NCBI GenBank assembly: GCA_964460795.1
Contig: CAYWRU010000003.1
Span: 62,001 to 126,000 of the forward strand
DNA length: 64,000 bases
Direction: 5' to 3'
Origin: CAZOOM01 sp964460795
GTDB taxonomy: Bacteria > Omnitrophota > Omnitrophia > Omnitrophales > Aquincolibacteriaceae
The stretch's first letter is position 1, and each line of letters opens with the position of its first letter. Both the position numbers and the translations under genes were made by a program. Shown piece after piece: positions 60,951 to 64,000 of the stretch. The notes beneath the pieces are model-generated. The model was given only the letters and a program-made list of their open reading frames with translations. It made no database searches and was not told where the DNA came from.

Positions 60951-62111
60951 TCAGGGGGTGTTTGAAGGGTTTAAATAGACCGGAGCGATGAGCTCTGCCT
61001 GCCAACGCATCATGCCGCTTACTTCCATCATCTTTTCGAGGGACTTTGGCTGATGTTGGATCACAGAGGTTAACGTGCTGCGCGAAGCAAGAAAAGGAGA
61101 TTCAATGCACAGTTGCTCTGCCAGTTTTTTGCAGGCAGCCATAAGCGTCTCCACTTTTTCCTGATCCGGACGGTCATAGGACCACTCTATTTTTGGGGGA
61201 GGCAGCGGCCATTCTGCGCGCGGAGTTATCTCTGCGGATCGGATTGCTTGTTCCAGGCGCGTCCGATTTTCTCCGGTGAAGCGTTTCAAAAAAGACGGAC
61301 CTTCCTCGAGCGGTAAAAGCGGATGATTTGCCCGCCACTGGGCCAGTTGAATCAGATCTTCGTTCTTTAAGATGTAAAATGACGGGCGGTCTTTTTTGCG
61401 CGCTTCCTCATCACGCCATTTCCAAAGTTCCCGGACAAAGAGCAGCTCCTGCGAGGAGAGCCGGGAAGATCCTTTCACGCGCCACGCCTCCTTCTCCTCA
61501 TTTTTATCCGGAAGCCCGGAGGTTTTGACCACGCGCTCGCAGCATTCTTTATGCCAGCTGAGCCGGTTCAGGCTTTGCAGGTTTTCGGTAAGGGCATCGG
61601 TCATGAGTTCGAGATATTTTGTGTCATCCGAGGCATAGGTGAGCATGCGCTCCGTGAGGGGACGCCGGGACCAGTCTGCTTTTTGATCTGACTTGGACAT
61701 GGGGATTCCAAAAAATCTTTCGACCAGGGCGGCGAGATTTCTTTTTTCGTAACCAAGAACCTGGGCCGCGATCATGGTGTCAAAAACAGGAGATTTGGGC
61801 CGGAAGCCAAAGGTCTTTTTTAAAATGCGCAGGTCATAGTCCGCGCCGTGGAAAATCAGGGCCTTTTCAGAGAGGATTTCCAGAAACTGAGAAAGCGAAA
61901 AATCACGCAGGGGATCGATAATATAATTTCCGCCCGACACACTGAGCTGAATGAGGCAGACTTTTTCGAAATAATGATGCAGGCTGTCGGCTTCTGTATC
62001 CACAGCCGCACGCGCCGCGCCCTTCAGTTTTTCGGTTAAAGAGGCCAGACCTTCTGCGTCCTCAATCAGGGTGTATCCCTGAGCGATTTTTGATACAGGA
62101 ATTTTTTCCAT
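60951..62111 (-). CDS. rnd: Ribonuclease D
   Basis: 386 aa. DEDDy exonuclease motifs DTEADS, HGADYDLRIL and YASDDTKYLELM; then HRDC-type domain (about 210-290: RELWKWRDEEARKKDRPSFYI). It trims the 3' ends of tRNA and other RNAs. The tRNA-Asn gene lies 354 bases away. Confidence 0.95.
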   Translation of the reverse strand: MEKIPVSKIAQGYTLIEDAEGLASLTEKLKGAARAAVDTEADSLHHYFEKVCLIQLSVSGGNYIIDPLRDFSLSQFLEILSEKALIFHGADYDLRILKKTFGFRPKSPVFDTMIAAQVLGYEKRNLAALVERFFGIPMSKSDQKADWSRRPLTERMLTYASDDTKYLELMTDALTENLQSLNRLSWHKECCERVVKTSGLPDKNEEKEAWRVKGSSRLSSQELLFVRELWKWRDEEARKKDRPSFYILKNEDLIQLAQWRANHPLLPLEEGPSFLKRFTGENRTRLEQAIRSAEITPRAEWPLPPPKIEWSYDRPDQEKVETLMAACKKLAEQLCIESPFLASRSTLTSVIQHQPKSLEKMMEVSGMMRWQAELIAPVYLNPSNTP

Positions 62112-62465
62112 AACGTGAGTATACTACGAAAACCATGAATAAAGCGCGTGCCGGGGCATAGATTCAGCCCGTTTTTCCCTGTTTAAACCTGCCGAAAGGC
62201 TGATTGACCCTTGCTAGGGTGGTGCATATAATACCCATCCGATTTCAGATTTGAGATTGATGATTGAAGATTCCCCGCAATCTGCAATCTAAAATCTTCA
62301 ATTCTTTTTCCCCTGTAGCTTCCGCCCCGCCCAAGGCGGGGACGGATCCGTCCTCCGGCTTACCGGAGGCGGACAGTCCGCGGAACGAAGTAAAGCGGTA
62401 CCCGAGGGACTCAATGTCCTGAGGGTATGGATAGTTTGAAAATAGAATTAGATAAATAAAGTTTT
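62112..62465. other. Intergenic region: word repeats, tRNA 5' fragment and GC-rich palindromes
   Basis: 354 bases. 62240-62304 holds words gattgatgattgaagattc and aaaatcttcaattc (inverted). 62305-62320 is a 16-base copy of the tRNA-Asn 5' end with leader. 62321-62392 contains hairpins such as cgccccgcccaaggcgggg and cctccggcttaccggagg. No gene. Confidence 0.65.
62305..62320 (+). repeat. 16-base copy of the tRNA-Asn 5' end
   Basis: tttttcccctgtagct is identical to 62462-62477, the start of the tRNA gene with its leader, on the same strand. What follows is palindrome DNA and not tRNA sequence. Confidence 0.85.
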
Positions 62466-62538
62466 TCCCCTGTAGCTCAGTTGGTAGAGCAGCGCACTGT
62501 TAATGCGCTTGTCCCTGGTTCGAGCCCAGGCGGGGGAG
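62466..62538 (+). tRNA. tRNA-Asn (anticodon GTT)
   Basis: 73 bases. Acceptor TCCCCTG pairs with CGGGGGA (one T-G wobble); anticodon arm GCGCA-CTGTTAA-TGCGC with GTT at 62499-62501; T arm CCTGG-TTCGAGC-CCAGG; discriminator G, as expected for Asn. CCA is not encoded. A terminator follows at once. Confidence 0.95.
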
Positions 62539-62546
62539 TTTTCATG

Positions 62547-62586
62547 AAAAAAGCCGGAACCACTTTTTGTGGTTTCGGCTTTTTTA
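62547..62586 (+). terminator. Rho-independent terminator of tRNA-Asn
   Basis: AAGCCGGAACCAC-ttttt-GTGGTTTCGGCTT followed by TTTTATT, nine bases after the tRNA. Confidence 0.85.
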
Positions 62587-62756
62587 TTAAGACTCGCCGC
62601 AGGTTTGAACAGTCTCTACGAAGTAGGGACAAAGTTCCGCGCGAAGGGCGCAGCCCGGAGCCGTCCCTGAAGCCCCGTAGGGGCGGAAGGGAGAGCCTCG
62701 CTCAGACAGGAACTTCAAGTTCCTGCTGAAGCAGTACTCAATCATCAGATTGAGTG

Positions 62757-62771
62757 CAGGCGGGGGAGCCA
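62757..62771 (+). repeat. Displaced copy of the tRNA-Asn 3' end, with encoded CCA
   Basis: CAGGCGGGGGAG at 62757-62768 is identical to the end of the tRNA (62527-62538) and is followed by CCA, which the intact gene lacks. No tRNA body precedes it. It looks like an old 3' end pushed 230 bases downstream by insertion. Confidence 0.75.
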
Positions 62772-62987
62772 ATTACAAACAGAGGGCCCTTTGACTAACA
62801 AGTCGAAGAGCCTTCTCCTTTTATGGAATGTACTTACGTTAATCGGGGTTTGGTTCGAAGGTGAAAGGTTTGTATCGGTGCTCATTTATTGACGTTTTGT
62901 GTTAACTTATTGCAAACGCAATGAGTTGCAAAGTTCGAGGGTTCAAGCGGGAAGATAGTTTGTCGATGAACAATGGGGGATATAACT

Positions 62988-63386
62988 ATGAGATACAACC
63001 TAACGGTATTATTTGCTGGCGCAATGTTTTTGCTTTTTATGTCGGCTCTGCATACTCATTTGTTCCCCTCACCCTTAGCCATTGATTGGGATATTAACAA
63101 CGCAGTGGTCATAGCAGGAGTGACGAGTTTCATATTAAGCCTTTTGTTAAAGCCAGCATCGAGTAAGAAAATATTTTTTGCCCGTTTCTTATTGCTACCT
63201 TTAGTATTCTCACTATCTTTTTGCTTGCTAGAGATTTCAGCAGAGTTTGACCCGCATAATATTTCTAAAGGCTTTGGCATTGTATATTTTATTTGTTGCT
63301 ACCCGCCGAGTTTTATTGGCACTGTATTTGGTCTGTCAGCAGGATGGTTAATCAGAAGATTCCGGCATCAGCGTAAGGCAATCTGA
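62988..63386 (+). CDS. Small multi-pass membrane protein, unknown function
   Basis: 132 aa from ATG 62988, which has GGGGGA at good spacing (an ATG at 62973 is also open). Four membrane segments (TVLFAGAMFLLFMSALH; AVVIAGVTSFILSLLL; FFARFLLLPLVFSLSFCLLE; GIVYFICCYPPSFIGTVFGL). Not recognised. The base composition is more AT-rich than most neighbours, compatible with transfer. Confidence 0.7.
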   Translation: MRYNLTVLFAGAMFLLFMSALHTHLFPSPLAIDWDINNAVVIAGVTSFILSLLLKPASSKKIFFARFLLLPLVFSLSFCLLEISAEFDPHNISKGFGIVYFICCYPPSFIGTVFGLSAGWLIRRFRHQRKAI

Positions 63387-63612
63387 CATTCTTTGAGAAG
63401 CGTCTTCAAAATCGAGACTTCCTCGCTCATGAAATAGTTGCCTAGTCTATCCAGTTGAGGGAGCCATATAAAAAACGGCGGCGGCCACTTGGTCGGCGCC
63501 GTTTTTATTTAGCCCTCTCCGCAGGTTTGATCTGTGACGCCGAAGGATGGGTACCCAGGGCCATTTTATTAAAGCAGTTGTTCAGATAAACATCTTCAAA
63601 TACACTAATGAT
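63387..63612. other. Intergenic region with terminator-like hairpin
   Basis: 226 bases. 63471-63507 is a hairpin (AAAAACGGC ... GCCGTTTTT). Just before it lies gagggagcca (63458-63467), resembling the tRNA 3' end with CCA. The word ccgcaggtttga (63523-63534) repeats 62595-62606. Confidence 0.55.
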
Positions 63613-63972
63613 ATGTTATTTCCACTTATCGCTAAGTATGCGGTTACTGCCTTGATTATTGTGATCGTTTCTGAAGTTGCGAAAAGAAGCGATAAACTTG
63701 GATCGCTTGTTTCATCACTTCCGTTTGTGACCATCATGGTGATGATATGGCTTTATCTAGAGAAACAAGGCAGTCAGAAGATAGGCAATCACGCCTATTA
63801 TACTTTTTGGTATGTAATTCCTACCCTTCCGATGTTTCTCATCATGCCTTGGCTCATGACAAAAGGCATCAATTTCTGGGTTTCACTCGGAATTTGTGCC
63901 TTCGTTACCATCGGCTGTTTCATTCTTACGGCTTTAACGGCTCGTCGTTTTGGAATTGATCTAATTCCGTAA
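63613..63972 (+). CDS. DUF3147 / GlpM-like small membrane protein
   Basis: 119 aa from ATG 63613 (MLFPLIAKYAVTALIIVIVS). Four membrane segments; EVAKRSDKLGSLVSSLPFVTI and WYVIPTLPMFLIMPWLM match the GlpM-like family in character. Function unknown. An open frame begins 66 bases upstream without a signal. It ends 28 bases before the window edge. Confidence 0.8.
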   Translation: MLFPLIAKYAVTALIIVIVSEVAKRSDKLGSLVSSLPFVTIMVMIWLYLEKQGSQKIGNHAYYTFWYVIPTLPMFLIMPWLMTKGINFWVSLGICAFVTIGCFILTALTARRFGIDLIP

Positions 63973-64000
63973 TTGAGACCTAAAGGTAGTATGTGCGGGG

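Noticed and set aside
62305..62320. Second tRNA gene
   Set aside because: Only the first 12 bases of tRNA match; what follows cannot form D, anticodon or T arms.

Overview
The window is a chromosomal segment from a Gram-negative-type, free-living bacterium. No rRNA or other phylogenetic marker is present, so the lineage is inferred. The exported giant proteins, an MsrB with a signal peptide, an ExbB/ExbD pair, an acyltransferase and flippase, short CxxC zinc-ribbon proteins and a very high density of short palindromic repeats together suggest an uncultivated member of the PVC/Omnitrophota neighbourhood. No prophage, insertion sequence with a transposase, or CRISPR array is visible.

Layout. 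1-5649 (minus) is one open reading frame running off the left edge (at least 1883 aa). It is an exported multidomain giant protein with a TIKI/ChaN-like N-terminal domain, one internal membrane segment, a Fic domain and a methyltransferase-like region, carrying repeated RSEVR motifs. Many palindromic repeat elements lie in frame in its N-terminal half. 5866-11066 holds a hydrolase, gpmA, a FecR-like protein, MarC, an Rrf2 regulator and Dps. 11140-18384 encodes a 2414-aa membrane protein with three tandem beta-domains, a large multi-pass region and a C-terminal GH94-type module. 18649-27714 holds an acyltransferase, SulP, CrcB, a B12-type radical SAM enzyme, a DEAD-box helicase, UppP and a flippase. 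27802-36460 holds an exporter, an ECF sigma/anti-sigma pair, a tandem receiver protein, a desaturase, an Ada-like protein, several small proteins (zinc ribbon, CarD-like, basic 57-aa), DoxX, TspO and an FMN reductase. 36582-42482 is a second giant protein sharing the N-terminal domain, an RSELR motif and an internal membrane segment with the first. 43308-53010 is plus-strand: exbB-exbD, then a complete kdp potassium-uptake system in the unusual order F-B-C-A-D-E. 53074-62111 holds TerC, HtpX, a LysR regulator, an exporter, a DUF2934 protein, a glyoxalase-fold protein, MsrB and RNase D. The right end has tRNA-Asn flanked by partial copies of its own ends, and two small membrane proteins.

Common themes. 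Several genes fit envelope and stress homeostasis: potassium (Kdp), fluoride (CrcB), anions (SulP), oxidative and redox stress (Dps, MsrB, FMN reductase), membrane protein quality control (HtpX) and cell-wall lipid carrier recycling (UppP). The most novel material is the pair of giant proteins with RSE[V/L]R linkers and the run of five different hairpins interleaved with RSEVR codons at 3115-3327. Two genes (the FMN reductase and a Cys-rich protein) share a near-identical promoter block. Short palindromic repeats of at least six classes lie between genes and, in the first giant gene, inside the coding frame.
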